Shown: positions 37,601-50,737, numbered from the stretch's first letter. The stretch is DNA of 64,000 nucleotides from Poecilobothrus nobilitatus (GCA_947095535.1 OX352773.1:206170093-206234092), one strand, 5' to 3'. Notes: generated by a model from the letters alone, not told the origin. Program-made: numbers and translations.

Positions 37601-39445
37601 TTGAAATGGCAAATATATATAACAAGGAAATCCGGTATATTAAATTAAATTTTAAGTATAGATTTACATTAAATAGATTTTTCAATTATTATATTTTTCT
37701 TTTGAATTTAATCCAAATTTTAAATTCGAAGCAATTTTGCTTAATCTTCTTATTTATGAACAATACCATACTTATAGTATTACCATCCCTTAAATTACGT
37801 TGTTCTTACAAATAAATTTTCTCAAATGAATGGAAAATGGAAAGATGAAAATCATTTTATCTTAGAAAATAAGACCAAATTTTTCATTTAAAATTTATAA
37901 AGAGAAATCGGTATTTTTAGAAACGACACGAAAAGAAATAAAAAAAACCATAACAAAAATTATAGTTATACTTACATGTAAATTTATTTGTTAACATAAA
38001 AATGAACAAGGAACTTATCACTACTTGTTGTCCAAAAATTTTCATTACATTATTATTTTAAAACAGTATTATCCTACTTGACAAATACCGAAGTCTAAGA
38101 CAAAAAATTGAGTGTTTTTCAAAAATATTAGTTTCAATTATTCATAAAGAAGAAAAACGTAAATTAAGCAAAAGTAGAAATCTAATATGGAACAGATTAA
38201 ACATATACGAAAAAAAAAGAAATATTTTTAACAAATACTTTAAAGTCCATTGCACACGATCTAATATATGCTCGGCACTTGAATTTAAAATAAAGAAAAT
38301 CGAATAAAATTTGTTAAAATTATAACAGAAGAAAAAAAAATTGTTGGTTTACTATTTTATTTTTATGATTAGCAATTTTTTGTCAAGTGCTTCAATTCTT
38401 TTAACATTGTATTTTTGTTAAAATATTTTTTCAATGTTTTTAATTAATATAATAATTATAATATTCCCTAATATTTCTTTAAATTTTGTTTTTTTTTTTT
38501 CCTGTACTTAACTTGTGATCATATATTTTATAGGCGTAATAAAGAACTTATTTAATATTTTAAAGTTCTCATTTGAATAATGACTGTAGAGAAATGAATT
38601 AAGGCAATTTCAAAATGTTCATGAAAAATATACTCGGTCATAAAAGTGTTAATATTGTGTAATCAAAACCAAAAAAACCAAAAAAACCGTATTATAAAAT
38701 AATAATGAATTTCTAACGAACGAATTGATTAAAATGTAGATTGAATAGATAAATGTAGAAAACATAAAGTGGTGCACAATAAGAAAATTATAAAATTTAT
38801 AAAAAAAAATTTTTTTAAATGCTAATGCCTTATAATTTCAATAACTTACTACAAAATTTCCTTTTGTTTTTGTTTGAACTAAAATTTAAAAACAATAAAC
38901 ACTTTAACAATTTAAAATACCAAAATATACATTTTACTTTTTCGAAATGATTGTACATAAATAAACGAAAGAAAAATTGTTTTTTTTTTAGATTTTCTTT
39001 AATTGTTTATGATGTCGTATATAAATTCAAAAGTATTTAAGTAAAATTGATGACGAAAATAATTAAGCAAAACAAAAATGAAATAAACAAAGAAAATCTA
39101 TTAAAATCTAAAAAGAGCCATAAAACCAATAACAATTACATAACCTAAAACAATTTATATATTATGTTATAATTTTGAAAATCTTAAGTATTTAAGTACT
39201 GTTCAAAATTATTTAAAATAAAATAATAATTTTAAAAATTAAAGACAATCAATTCAATAATTTTATGATTGGTTAACCTAAATTGAAAATTACTTCAAAT
39301 TAAGAAAATAAATCAAAATGTCATTAAAAAAAATTTTTTTTATATCAAAAAAAAATTAATTCAAAAATTGCTTTTGGTAGTGGTATAAAAAGTTAACAAT
39401 TAACTTGGAGTACCTAACCATTGTTGTATCATAAAAAGTAGTTTT
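37601..39445. other. AT-rich non-coding stretch
   Basis: No gene, RNA or repeat recognised. Confidence 0.65.
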
Positions 39446-39690
39446 TTTTCCCTTGCCAGTTCTATAAGAACCATAGAGCATCCACTAACTTATTTATTAA
39501 TTATACTTGACAAAGCTTTAGTTTCTCGAATCATTAATTTCGCTAAGCCGGCTGTAGCTATTGTACAAGATTACACGGTTGTAGCTATGGTACAGGACTA
39601 TATTAGACGTAAATATTTTTTTTTATTTCTACGCCATCTATTAACTTATACAAATATAATTTTTCATTATATAGAAAAACTATAATTGGT
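39446..39690 (-). repeat. Family F repeat, copy F1
   Basis: It shares with 50738-50965 a T-run, CCTTGCCA, a 'GAGCAT-----CACTAA' stretch, TTTAGTTTCT, ATCATTAATTTC, AAGCCG, GGCTGTAGCTATTGTACAAG and TATTTCTACGCCAT. The oligo-T at its left edge suggests a minus-strand poly-A tail, so I infer the 3' end of a non-LTR retrotransposon. It has an internal ~26-bp near-duplication around GTAGCTAT(T/G)GTACA. Confidence 0.55.
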
Positions 39691-40144
39691 AAATGGAACG
39701 CTAATGTTTTATTGAAAAAATTAAAGCCATCTCTAAAAAGATCGCAAACACTATATGAACAAAAATTAAAAATTACAGATTCGATAAATTTCAGTCCCGA
39801 TCACAAAAAACAAAAACAGTAGTTTTTTAAATTCTTATCTTGATTTAGCAGAAATATTTTAATTTTTTAATTTAAAAATATTTAAAATTTTAAAGGGTTT
39901 GAGGTTAAAGTTTACGCCTTAAAAAGGTAACTAATCCCCCTTATTAACTAGTTAACCCTTAAAGGTAACAAGAACAAGGTAACAAATAAGTTTTTTATTT
40001 TTTAGTTGTTTCAAATTGGATTTTGTTTTCAGAAAAGTGTGCTTTTCGATTGTTGTGGAAAAGTTGTTGCTTTACGAAAGTTATTAAGTAAATGGCGATA
40101 TCTAGGTTTTAAATTTAATTATTTCTCTTATAATAATTGCTTTT
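39691..40144. other. AT-rich non-coding stretch
   Basis: No gene. The 12-bp perfect palindrome TTAACTAGTTAA lies near 39945 among GGTAAC words; its meaning is unknown. Confidence 0.55.
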
Positions 40145-40989
40145 TATACCCGTATGAACTATGTTCAAGGGTATAATAAATTTGCCATTACGTTTGTGAC
40201 ACCTTACAGGAATCGAGCTAGATATAGTGTCAAAGGTATGGATCGGCTCATAATCGAATTCTGAGTCGATCAAGCCATGTATGTCCGTCCGGCCGTCCGT
40301 CGGCACGATTACTCAAAAAATAAAGAAGCTAGGAAGCTAAACACTTTTTTACGTCACTTTTGCAAAGTTATTAGTTTATTTAAATCCAGCTTTTTCAGCC
40401 GCCGGGTTCGAGTAGCTGCCATACAACTTCTTTCTTTATATGGAAATAACTCAGTATATATTTAACCTAGGTGTCTCAAATTTTGCAAAATCGTGTCGAG
40501 TTACAGGTCAACAATATCTGTAAATTTTGGTTGTGCTGGGGTGAGAGGGTCGGGTAGCTGCCATACAACTTCTATTTTTAAATGTAAATAATTCAGTAGT
40601 GTCTATTAAAGCTAGTTATCTGAAATTTTGTGAAGAGATGTCCAGTTACATGTCAAAAATTTTTGTAAACTTTGGTTTGTCTAGAGTAGCCGGTTCAGGC
40701 TTCTGGCACCTCTTGGATTTAAAGAAGCTAGGCGACTGAAATCTTACAAATGATGATCAAGTTTTATGGCAACAACTTCTGTAAAATTTGGTTGTGTTGG
40801 TGCAATAGATTTTGGTAGGTGTCATACAATTCTATAATTCACATATATATATCTCGGTAGTTATAACATCGGTAATTAAACATCTGAAATAGTTTAAAAG
40901 ATGAACAAGTTGTATAGAAACAGGATATATTACGTTCATACAGATATCCCAGAGTTGACACAGTCTACTCTACTGCAGTCTTTCTCGTT
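40145..40989 (+). mobile_element. Family C DINE-like element, copy C2 (complete)
   Basis: The 5' hairpin TATACCC-gtat-GAAC-tat-GTTC-aa-GGGTATA is followed by TTTGTGACACC, CGAGCTAGATATAG, GGTATGGATCGGCTC and a GTCCGTCCGGCCGTCCGTCGG block. Internal repeats centred on GTAGCTGCCATACAACTTC lie near 40412, 40554 and 40697, about 142 bp apart, with a decayed one near 40815. The 3' end has GTTCATACAGATATCCC, the hairpin AGAGTTGAC/GTCTACTCT and TCTTTCTCGTT. It is the best copy for defining the family. No coding sequence. Confidence 0.82.
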
Positions 40990-43900
40990 GAATTTTATAA
41001 TTGATTTTCAAATTTCTCAGAAGCTTATAAAACTAGATCAACTCCAGTTTTATTTCTCGTTTTAAGCGTTTTAATTCTCTGATTATTATTTAAAACAACT
41101 AATGAACCCTCCTTTATATATGATTTCACTCCTCAGTTTTAATTATTCTTTTGTGGGATGTATTTTCATTACAAGTTTATTGTAAAATCATTATTATATC
41201 TTTATACTTTCATTTCTCAAATCATTCTTTTATATTATATTCACGTCATTTATAAAAACAATGAACCCTAAACTAATTTCTGAATAAAAATTGTATTACA
41301 CTCTTAAATATATACATATTATATATGTATATAAAAATATATAAAAAGAAAATTTATTAGGACCACATAATATATAGACTGTACGTCTAGTCTCATGTCT
41401 ATTTAACAAACGATTTATCAAATGCATCTAGAAAATACAAAAAATTATGCGCAGAGTTGCATAAATTAAAAGGTATAAAATATGAATTTTATTTCTAGGG
41501 TAATTTTTTATTTTTGTATTAGAAGTCATGTAAATCAATATATGTACAAAATTTAATTTAGATAACATAACTCATAACATAATATAACTGTTTTTTTTTC
41601 CATTTCGGTTTTTTCTTTTTTCATTTTTTCAATAGAAAAATCAACCCGGTAATCTAATCAAAATGTTAATTTAATTTTTCTGTTTTATTTTTGTTTTTTC
41701 GTTATATTTTTTTATTAATAATTTCTGCGCATTCATCATTTTACATTATAAAAGAATTTATTTTCATGTCATAAATTAAAATGTTTAGTTCATTACTTTT
41801 AAACATTTTTTTGTTGCACCCTATTTATTGTGTATGTTTTTATGTTGATGTCTTCTCTCGCTCTACATTTATACACATTCTTTGTTTTACAAATATTAAT
41901 TACTGATTTGGGTGAACCTCCTTTCAATGTATATTTTTTTTTTCTAATATTTATGTTGCGTCTAGTTTAAAGTAATTTCAATTTATATTGATTCATACCC
42001 CCGATTTACATTGCAAAAATCTACCATGTAAATCGTGGTTATGACTGAATATATACCTATTTAATTTAAGTATATAGATTTCATTGAATTTTCTCTATTA
42101 AAAATCCATTTGTATTGAAATTAATTATAATATATAATATATACTATATATACATATATACATATATACATATATACTAGATAATAAAAAATAATATGCA
42201 ATTTCACAAGTCCTAAAAGAATACAAGTCCCTTTTTTTTTAAATTTCAATCAGTTTTTTGATGACCCAAATTTTTTTACTTATCGTTTTCCCTTTCTATT
42301 TCTTTCTCTTACATTTATACATACATATTTTCATTTTAAAATCAGGATAACACTTTTTTTTTTAATAGGGATATATATGTATAATGTATATACTCGTATA
42401 TATATGTTTGTATGCAATTTACCACCTTTTTCAATCTTTTGATAGTTTGTTTTCCTTTTTCTAAATTCGAATAGTTGTTATTGTTATTGTTGTGTTCTAA
42501 ATACCTTTTGAATACACATATGTGTACATATGTATGTATTTATCTATCTACATAATAATATAATATATAATATATGAATTTTTTTTTTTTTTGTTGGTAA
42601 TTCGATTTTTCATATATTTTTCACAACAGTTTTGTATTGAAGCAACACAAAAAAAAAAAGAAGAAAAGAAAAACAAAAAGAGTTATTGTTAAGGGTGTAT
42701 CCTACTGAAATCTGTACAGTGTTAAAAGAAAAATAAAAGTTTGGTTAGGTATTTTTTGTGTTGTTTTAAAAACAAAAACTAAATTTTTATTTTGTTTTAA
42801 ACAAGGATAGCAAAGATTTTATTTATTTTTTTTTTTTTTCCAAATTTTAAATTATACACTTAAGAAAAATTAAATGAAAATTTATCTTATTTAGAGAATT
42901 TTAAATTACAGAAAAAAAAAAGATAACACACACCATTTACATTTTTGTATCGTTTTGAAAAGTTGAAATTTAATTTCTTTTTTTTTTTTTTTTACTTTAT
43001 TAATTGACTTTTTAGCAGTAAAGTATTTTGAAAAAAGAAACACTTTTGTTTTATTTAATCATTTTTCTTTTTCTTTTTTTTTTGACATTTACATATCGCT
43101 TTGTTTGAAAAAAAACTTTGAAGTTTTTTTCTGTTTTATTATGTACAAAAACAAAAACCATAAAAAAAAACACAATAAAAAATTTTAGGATAATATCACC
43201 CGACCGCTTATATGTTTTAATTCGAGATATTTACAGTATATTTTTTAATTTTTTTTATTTTTGTTGTTATCCTTTCGAATGATGATTTCAAACTGACATT
43301 TTAAGGAAAATGAAAATTTAGTTTTATTAGTGGGGAAAAGCTTTTTATTTTTCATAAATAGAAAAGCTTTATTTTGTTATATTTTCTTTTATGTATATAA
43401 AATAAACAGTAGGAAAATTAGCTTTTAATATTGTTTCATTTTCTTTCATTTTTTATAGTAAGGAAAATTTTGGTTTGTGAAATTGAAAAATATGTAGTTG
43501 CGGTTTAAATTTTTTTGTGTAAATTAGTCTATTTTGTGGCATAATATACAAATATACGTTCTAAAAGAATAATAAGTAGTGACATCTGTTAATTTTTTTT
43601 TAGAATTACGAAAAATAAAGAAAATTTGTATCATAGTTTATTTGGCTAAAAAAAAAAATACTTTGCTAAAAGAATTTTTTTTTTTTGTAGTCCTAATCGT
43701 TAACAGGGTCAAAGTTCTAATAAATGTTATATTTTTAAATGGTTATATTTGAATTTATATTAAATATTTTTTCAATTTAAAATTCACAAGCGGCCAAATT
43801 TCTTTAGCTTTATAAATTAAATGTTTGGGAAATATGGATATTCGTTTTTGGCTGGAAAAATTTCGGTTTCAGATAACTGTAAATTTAATTTTTTTTTAAA

Positions 43901-44663
43901 TTTATCCAAAAGAAAAATATTTAAAAAGTTTTTGATGTAGATAGATATAAAAAGATATAAACTGCACATAATTCAAATAACATTAAGTATTCCAAATCAT
44001 ATTTCAATAGAAGTATTTTAATATGTGCTTGACAAATAATACTGACAACAGGATATTATTTCAATATCATTATACTTTCATATTAAAAATTGTTTCAGCT
44101 TTAGTTGTTTTAATAAAAATTCTATAAGTATTTTTTATGTAAGTTTAATTGAATAGACAAAATGATGGTATCAGCTTGAACGATAATCTGAAGATTTTTT
44201 TTATATATGTGTGTAATATTTGGATGAACCACATATGTATATATTACTAAGTCAAGTTACCTTAAAACGTATGTGCCTGAATTAAACTGAAATAAATTAA
44301 TAACTAAGAGAATTTCAAGTTTAAGATTAGAGAATGCAAAATTCCTTTTATTATTCGATATTTTGATAAATCGTAATTAAAACTACTGCAAAAATAATAA
44401 CATATATTTTAAAATATCACAATAAAATTAAAATAGTCATGGCATTTTAAAGATTCTTAAACACTATATGATTGGCAATTTCTGCAAAATAAATTAAAAA
44501 ACATTTAAAAAACAAATATTTATAATCTATAATACAAGAAAATTTGAAAAACAATAACTTCTTAAAATTATTTTATGATTAATTGAAATATAAATTTTCG
44601 ATTTTGGTTAATGTTTTTCTATTTGGTATCACTTTTAAAAATATGTCCGTTCATCTAAGTTAC
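40990..44663. other. Low-complexity stretch downstream of the GMC gene
   Basis: No second gene seen. The plus strand is T-rich with many poly-T tracts from 41590 to 43690, and TATA/TACA microsatellites occur at about 42128-42180 and 42370-42405. The minus-strand gene ends at 44664. Its 3' untranslated region must begin here, but no convincing AATAAA is visible in the first 200 bp on the minus strand, so I cannot place the polyadenylation site. Confidence 0.55.
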
Positions 44664-46705
44664 TTATTTTAATCCCCAATTTTCTTTAATCATATCAGCT
44701 GCTTTTTCAGCAATCATTATTACTATTGCATTAGTATGTCCTGCCGGAATTACTGGAATTATAGACGCATCAACAACTCTCAATCTTTTTATACCATAAA
44801 CTTGTAATTTGGGATTAACAACAGCATCTCTATCATTTGCAGGTCCCATTTTACATGTTCCTGATTGATGTTGAAGACTTGTTCCTATTTGACGTAAACA
44901 ACATTTCCAATAATTGTCACTTTCAAAGATTTCATTTTCACATTTAGCATATGGTACTCGATGAAAATGACTTCCATATTTTTGAAAATGTTTAGTAGTA
45001 GAAAGTTTTAAGATCTAGAAAAAAATAATTACTACATATTATAATTTATTCAAGAACTATATAACAATGTTTACAAATTTAATTCCATCAATCATTGCTT
45101 GAATATCTTCCGGATCGTCTAAAAAATTTGGATCCATTCTAGGCCAATGAAATGGATTTTTACTCTTCAACGAAATTCTACCACGACTTTTTGGATTTAA
45201 TAAAACTGGAACCATACTAAAAGCATGCTGTAATAGGAATTTTGAATTATTTTTTTTTAATTATTGTTCAATAAAATAAAAACTGACCTTGCCTATGATA
45301 CTACCGTAAACTTTTTTATAAAATTCTTCTGTAATTCCTAAAGCATATCGCATACTTCCGGACATATCGTTATTCATGCTACCACCACCTAATACAATTT
45401 CCATGTTTGTATAATCGGCATCTAGTAAATAGTAAACAATTTTAGGTTTCTATTAATAAACAAATGTATAAGTAATGACTTACCAACTTTAGAATTTGGA
45501 GTTTTAATAAAAGCATAAGCTTCAGCACCTCCCGGTATTGTAAATTTGCCCTGACCCATCACAATATACTGGAATATATCAACAGGATTTTGTACTTCTG
45601 ATTCAATTACTGTCATCGGTTGATTGACTAGAAATGTTAGGCCAGGTAATGTAACATGATCTTGAAGATTATATCCAACTTTTAAATTTTGAATTATTGA
45701 TATATTAAATTTTTGTAGATTATCTTTAGGGCCAATCCCAGATAGCATTAAAAGTTGGGGCGATGCTATAGCACCAGCAGATAAAATTATTTCTTTTCTT
45801 GCTTTAACATAATATTTATGACGATTTTTTAAAAATTGTACTCCTTCTGCTTCTTTTGTAATTGGATTTATAAACAGTTTTGTAACCCATGATTTCATAG
45901 AGATATACAAATTACTTCGATTTAAAATAGGTCTTATAAATGCTTTGCTAGTACTACAACGTCGTCCGTTTCTTAAATTAGCTTGCACTGGACTAAAACC
46001 CATCATTTGTTCACCATTCGGATCTGTGATATTGTAACCCATGTCAAGGCCAGATTTTAAAAATGCATTAACCAATTTTGATTTATATGGTGGAAATGTA
46101 ACATCTAAAGGTCCATATTGCCCATGATATTTAGAATTTTGTAACTCCTCAATTCTTATATTTTCAGATTTCCGAAAATATGGTAAAACTTCGTCATAAC
46201 TCCAACCGTAATTACCTAATTTTGCCCAGTGATTATAATCTTTCTTATGCCCTCGATTATAAATCATATAATTAATTAGACTGGTTCCACCAACACCTCT
46301 TCCTTTTGGCCAATTACAAATGCCATATTCCAAACCTTGACATGCGTTTGGTGTTGATTCTGGCCTATAACCCCAATTATAGCGTGTTATGCTTGTGAGA
46401 GCTGCTGTCAGTGGAACATCACTCAAAAATGTTTCTTGATCTCCAGCTTCCAAAAGAAGAACAGTTACATTTTGGATTTCACTTAAACGATTAGCTAATA
46501 CTGTTCCAGCTGTACCAGCACCTACTATAATGAAATCATATTCAGTGTAAAATTTTTCTGTATCTGGTAATCTTGTATTTAATAAAGTTGTTTCTAAATC
46601 ACGAAAAAAATCGACTAGTGTTTGCGATTTAATGAAAGATGGATTTATTATTAAAAATATTGTGATTGAAGCAACAATATCGATCAGTTTTTTTAACTGT
46701 TTCAT
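44664..46705 (-). CDS. GMC-family FAD oxidoreductase (glucose dehydrogenase-like), secreted, four exons
   Basis: Minus-strand exons 46705-45484, 45421-45288, 45227-45075 and 45014-44664 join to 1860 nt, 619 codons plus stop, the usual length for insect GMC enzymes. Introns are 62, 60 and 60 bp with GT/AG ends. Frame carries across every junction. Residues 1-28 form a signal peptide (hydrophobic ASITIFLII). FAD-binding VGAGTAG lies at 61-67, GMC signature 1 (GRGVGGTSLINYMIYNRG) at 135-152 and signature 2 (GAIASPQLLMLSGIGP) at 311-326. The catalytic His is in HQSGTCKMG (about 552). The second active-site position is His in AGHTNA (about 596). Sequons at N79, N225, N262 and N334 fit secretion. 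The family oxidises alcohols or sugars with FAD; the substrate cannot be read from sequence. The start ATG is preceded by AAA, a favourable context. Nothing is broken. No neighbouring GMC gene is present, although insects often have clusters. Confidence 0.95.
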
Positions 46706-48326
46706 TTTAAACTATAGTTTACATTCCTATTGAATAAACTTTCAGTTCAAAAAAGGAATTAAAATCCAAAATTATTTTAAATCAAGATCTGTAAAATAAA
46801 ATAAATAATTATTTTAATCAAATGAAAATATATAATTTAAATGGTAGCTTTTAAGTATTAAAATATAAATATTCTAACTTATTAAACAATTTAAGTTTTA
46901 GTTCTCCCCTAAAAAGTTAATAATTAAAGTTGCTTTAGATTAAATTGCATTATTTCAATTTTTTATTTATTTAGGTTTTACAGCCATATTACTAGCAAAC
47001 GATTCTTTTATATTGCAATTTAGTTGTAATTTAGCGGTAGGGGTGAGGGACCTAACCCTAGAGCTGATTCTGACATTTTAAGAGTTTATTTCTGACATTT
47101 CAGTGCGGAGTTGCTACACTTTTTCCTCGTAGTTTTTTATTATTGGGTCAACCCAGGTATCACAGGAAAAAACGCTGTTGACCTAATAATAATAGAAAAC
47201 TGCTAACTGCACTGGTAAGATTCATTCCCATAAGTCGTCAAGAAATTAAAATTTATAATTTTTTCAGCACAACAGCCTTTACGGAATAAAAGTGTCTATT
47301 TGAGAAAATTTTAAAAAGTGTCTGTTTAGTGTGTTTTACTTAACAACTTCGTTAGTAAAATGATATTACGGTTAGATACTGTTGTAAATTCTTATTTTTA
47401 TCAACATTGGATTGATAAAATAAACTTTACACTATAATACAAATTATTTTGTCTTTGTAGGTACTAGTATATATTTTTAATTATATAGATTAATTAAAGG
47501 TTAAAAAAATTAACAGGTAAATTAGTTTAATAGCACCATCATAATGTAATTTAAATAATTTTCATATTGTTTTGATAATTATTTAACAAATCTAATAGAT
47601 AAAATTAGTACTAAGTCAACAAAAATTAAAAGAAAAATACGAGTATGGTTTAATTTGATTTTTATCTTAACATTTATGGGGAAGATTTATAAAATTTGCT
47701 TCAGTTAAAAAATAACTTTAAGGATCCCTAACTTTGAATGAGAGTTAGTAAATATATTTTTAAATAAAAAACTGATCATAAAAAACATTATTTAAAAAAA
47801 ATAGAATTGTGCTTAATTTCAAGTTTTAAGGCTTTTTATATTCAATATTAATCTGTTCTATATTATAACATGGGTATTGCAATTTCTTAATATCACTTTT
47901 TGTATGTCATAAATTGTGATAACAATTCGAATATTTTTAGAAACGTTTTCAATTTTTTTACTAAAGTTTATTTTTATTTTGTGACTTATGACATGTATTT
48001 ATTCTGTTTCTGTTTTAAATTGAAAATAATAATATTATCATTTATGTTTAATTGAAGTATCGAACGTGTTAAATATATAGTTAAAAGTAAAAAAAAAATA
48101 TCTAAAATATGTTTTTTTTTTATTTCATACAAAATAAAATTCATACGCTAATTCATTCTATGTTAATTTTTAGTTTGCTATAGAAATTTTTAAAAAAAGC
48201 ATTTGCACAACACCGTTAAAATGTTATATAGACAAAAAAAAATAAAAAATAAAAATAATTTGTCCCTGATAAGTTGAAAATAATTGACAGTAAAAGTAAA
48301 AACAGACAGTAAAAGACATTAAAAAA
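46706..48326. other. Upstream region of the GMC gene; AT-rich, with a small inverted repeat
   Basis: The promoter of the minus-strand gene must lie at the left end of this stretch, but I cannot identify a TATA box or initiator with confidence in such AT-rich DNA. The inverted repeat at 47101-47214 is listed separately. TTCTGACATTT occurs twice at 47068-47078 and 47090-47100. Confidence 0.5.
47101..47214. repeat. 114-bp imperfect inverted repeat, MITE-like
   Basis: The ends are CAGTGC (47101) and GCACTG (47214). The core arms TTATTATTGGGTCAAC (47137-47152) and GTTGACCTAATAATAA (47177-47192) pair with one mismatch around a 24-nt loop. CAGTG ends recall hAT-type terminal repeats, but the adjacent 8-mers (TGACATTT, GTAAGATT) are not a duplication. 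It could fold as a long hairpin RNA or be a MITE remnant. Confidence 0.5.
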
Positions 48327-49625
48327 CAAGGTAGAATGTAAACCAACGGTTTTTAAAAGCGCACATTTTCAAAACTCAATACAAACTGTTTAGAAGTGTG
48401 ACTTACACAAAAATTTAAAAATTTCATGTAATAAGAAAAAACGTGAAAATAGGACATTTTTGAAATTTTGAAAGGCCGTAATTCCGGAATCCTATATAAC
48501 TAAGAAAAGCCGTTAACACACGTAAAAATATATTATTGAATCTTTAATTTTCATGTCTTGCCGAAGAAAACTTTGTACAGGTGCCTAAGTTACAGGTGTC
48601 TAAAAATAGCAAATTTTCAATTTTTGAGGCGTAATAACTCTTAAAGAGGAGGTGCTACCAAAAAATTTTCTGAGGAAACTTATACTAATTCTAAAAGTTC
48701 TTTCTTGTCTCAAAATTTTAGGTTCCTACCTAAAGGCGTGCCGGAGTTATGAAAAAAGAAATTTCATGCAAAATGTGGTTTTCACATAACGGTAAATTTA
48801 AATAGTAAATTACAAAATATTACATAATTTTGATATTGTTTTATATAGATAATAAAATTTTCGATCTTCTGGCGGTTTTAGATTGCAAAACTGTTACGCA
48901 GAGCCTGAGATATATACATCTGAAAATGGGGCTTTTTCGCAATTTTGAAAAGCTGCAACGTTGGAACTCTTTACAACTAAAATAAACCTTTAACACACGT
49001 AAAAATATATTACTCTAGCTTTAATTTTTATATCTTGCAGAAGTAAAATTTGTACAGGTTCCTAAGTTGTTTCCTAAGGTGTTTAAAAATAGCAAATTTT
49101 CAATTTTTAAGCCCTAGTAGCTCATAAACAGGGGGTGGTCCAAAAAAATTTTTTGAGCAAACTTATACTAATTCTAAAAGTTCTTTCTTGCCTCAAAATT
49201 TCAAGCCTCCATCTAGAAGCGTACCGGAGTTATGAAAGTAGAAAAATCATGCAAAATTTGGTTTTCACATAACGGTAAATTTAAATACTAAATTTAAAAA
49301 AATTGTATAATTTGGATATTAATTTACAAAGATAAAAGAAATACCTGTCGAATGACGTTTTCAGATTGAAAAAATCTTAAGTAGAACATAAGATATATGC
49401 ATTTAAAAATAGGGCTTTTTCAAAGTTTGAGGGGGTGTAGCTCCGTAATGGGAGGGGCTACATAAAAAAGTTGTTCCACAAAATTATTTATTTTATGAGA
49501 CCTACCCATGGTTAAAATTTTTTTTCTCTTTCTTTAACGGTGTAGAAGTTTTGTAAACAGACGACGGACGGAGGGACAGAGTGAAACTAAGCACATTTTT
49601 TCAAAATTTTTTTGGAAATGTGCTA
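48327..49625 (-). mobile_element. Family A DINE-like element, copy A3, with internal tandem duplication
   Basis: Same ends as A1 and A2: 5' hairpin GCACATTTTTTC/GGAAATGTGC at 49591-49625, GTCCCTCCGTCCGTCG block, inverted arm near 48362, hairpin AAACC-gtt-GGTTT and ACATTCTACCTTG at 48327. The internal unit, marked by TAACACACGTAAAAATATATTA and CTAAAAGTTCTTTCTTG, occurs twice about 480 bp apart (48514 and 48991; 48691 and 49174). A1 and A2 have one. No coding sequence. Confidence 0.78.
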
Positions 49626-49631
49626 AAAATT

Positions 49632-50180
49632 AAAAATTGTGACTTACACCAAAATTTGTAATTTCTTTTAGAACTTTATATAATATAAGAAAATATTGTA
49701 CAAAATCTAAAAACACTTCGGTACTCGGTGACCTAGTGGGTAAGAAAGCATAAAATATGCTGTAAACACTGAGATAGGGTTCGAGTTCGCACACATTGTA
49801 AGAATAATTTCAGCTTAAACACACTTGAAAAACAGAGGTTATACAATTTACTTATCACATTAAGGTAGGACAATAAACTAAAAGAAAATAATAAATGGTT
49901 TTTTCAATTTTTAGAAAATTCTAAGAAAATTTAAGAAAATCTTAATTATAGAAAAGTTGTTACCATATATGTAAAAATATTATATTGAAGCATTAATTTT
50001 TACGTTTTACTTTGAAAATATTTGTAGGGGTGTCTAAGAAAAGCAAATTTTCAATTTTTAACCCATAATACTTCTTAAACAGGGGAGGTGCCAATGTCAG
50101 GTTCTTCTCACAAAATTTCAAGGTTTTGTCTAAAAGTGTTTCGGAAGCAAGAATATGAAGGAAGTAAAATCTTAAAACAC
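49632..50180 (-). mobile_element. Family A, decayed copy A4, interrupted by a SINE
   Basis: It starts six bases after A3 with AAATTGTGACTTACACCAAA, the family A sequence just inside the 3' arm. After the SINE at 49717-49865 the family A unit resumes (ATGTAAAAATATTATATTGAA, GCAAATTTTCAATTTTTAAC, CAGGGGAGGTGCCA, AAAATTTCAAGG). It is more diverged than A3, so it is older. Confidence 0.6.
49717..49865 (+). mobile_element. tRNA-type SINE, copy S5, nested in family A copy A4
   Basis: Head TACTCGGTGACCTAGTGGG with the A box, then AAGCATAAAATATGCTGTAAACACTGA, then a B box GGGTTCGAGTTC at 49777-49789, and a decayed body. It keeps the segment between the boxes that S1 lacks. The tail is poorly preserved and I found no clear target-site duplication. 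Confidence 0.72.
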
Positions 50181-50737
50181 AGTACTATAAATTAACAATT
50201 AAATTAACAAAACTAACTATTAATACCATAAATTGTTAAAAAACATAAAATTAATATATACAGGGTGCTCCACATAAGAATGAAAATATGTTAGGTGGTG
50301 ATTCCACAGCTTAAAACTAGAAAAAAATTGTGTGGGTGGAGGGGTTTATAATTAATCCGTTTCGAGATATTGGGACTTTTATGTTTTTTTGTTTTACATT
50401 ATTAATTGCGTAATAGCCATTAACCCACATGCACCACAGAAGATAATTTAGTCTTATTTGAAACCTAAATTATTCTAAAGCTTTCATCTGCTGAAGCATT
50501 TATTGTTTCAGTGTAATTATTTTTTACTAAATAAATTTTTAAAAACAATAATTTTTCTTAATATGTTCTTAATATTTGGCGAACTGTAAAATTTAGAGAA
50601 AAAGTTACTGAGAATAAAACGATGGTAGTTTATTAACGTTTCCAAATTTTATATTATAACGGTACTTTAATAGTGCATTTTTGAAAGAAAAAACGAACTT
50701 CTTTTGTTTTTCAATGTTTCCGAACCACTTATTTTTT
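50181..50737. other. Non-coding stretch, possible unclassified repeat edge
   Basis: ACAGGGTGCTCCACATAAG near 50262 looks like the terminal word of several insect DNA transposons (CAGGGTGNTCCA type), but I found no matching inverted end. No coding sequence. Confidence 0.35.

Noticed and set aside
40115..40465. Open frames on both strands near 40.1-40.5 kb
   Set aside because: They lie inside family C element C2 and include its terminal hairpin and GTCC block, so they are not genes.
45422..45483. C-terminal residues after NSKV in the uninterrupted frame of the GMC gene
   Set aside because: This frame reads through intron 1; the GTAAGT donor at 45483 and the matching downstream exons show the true path.
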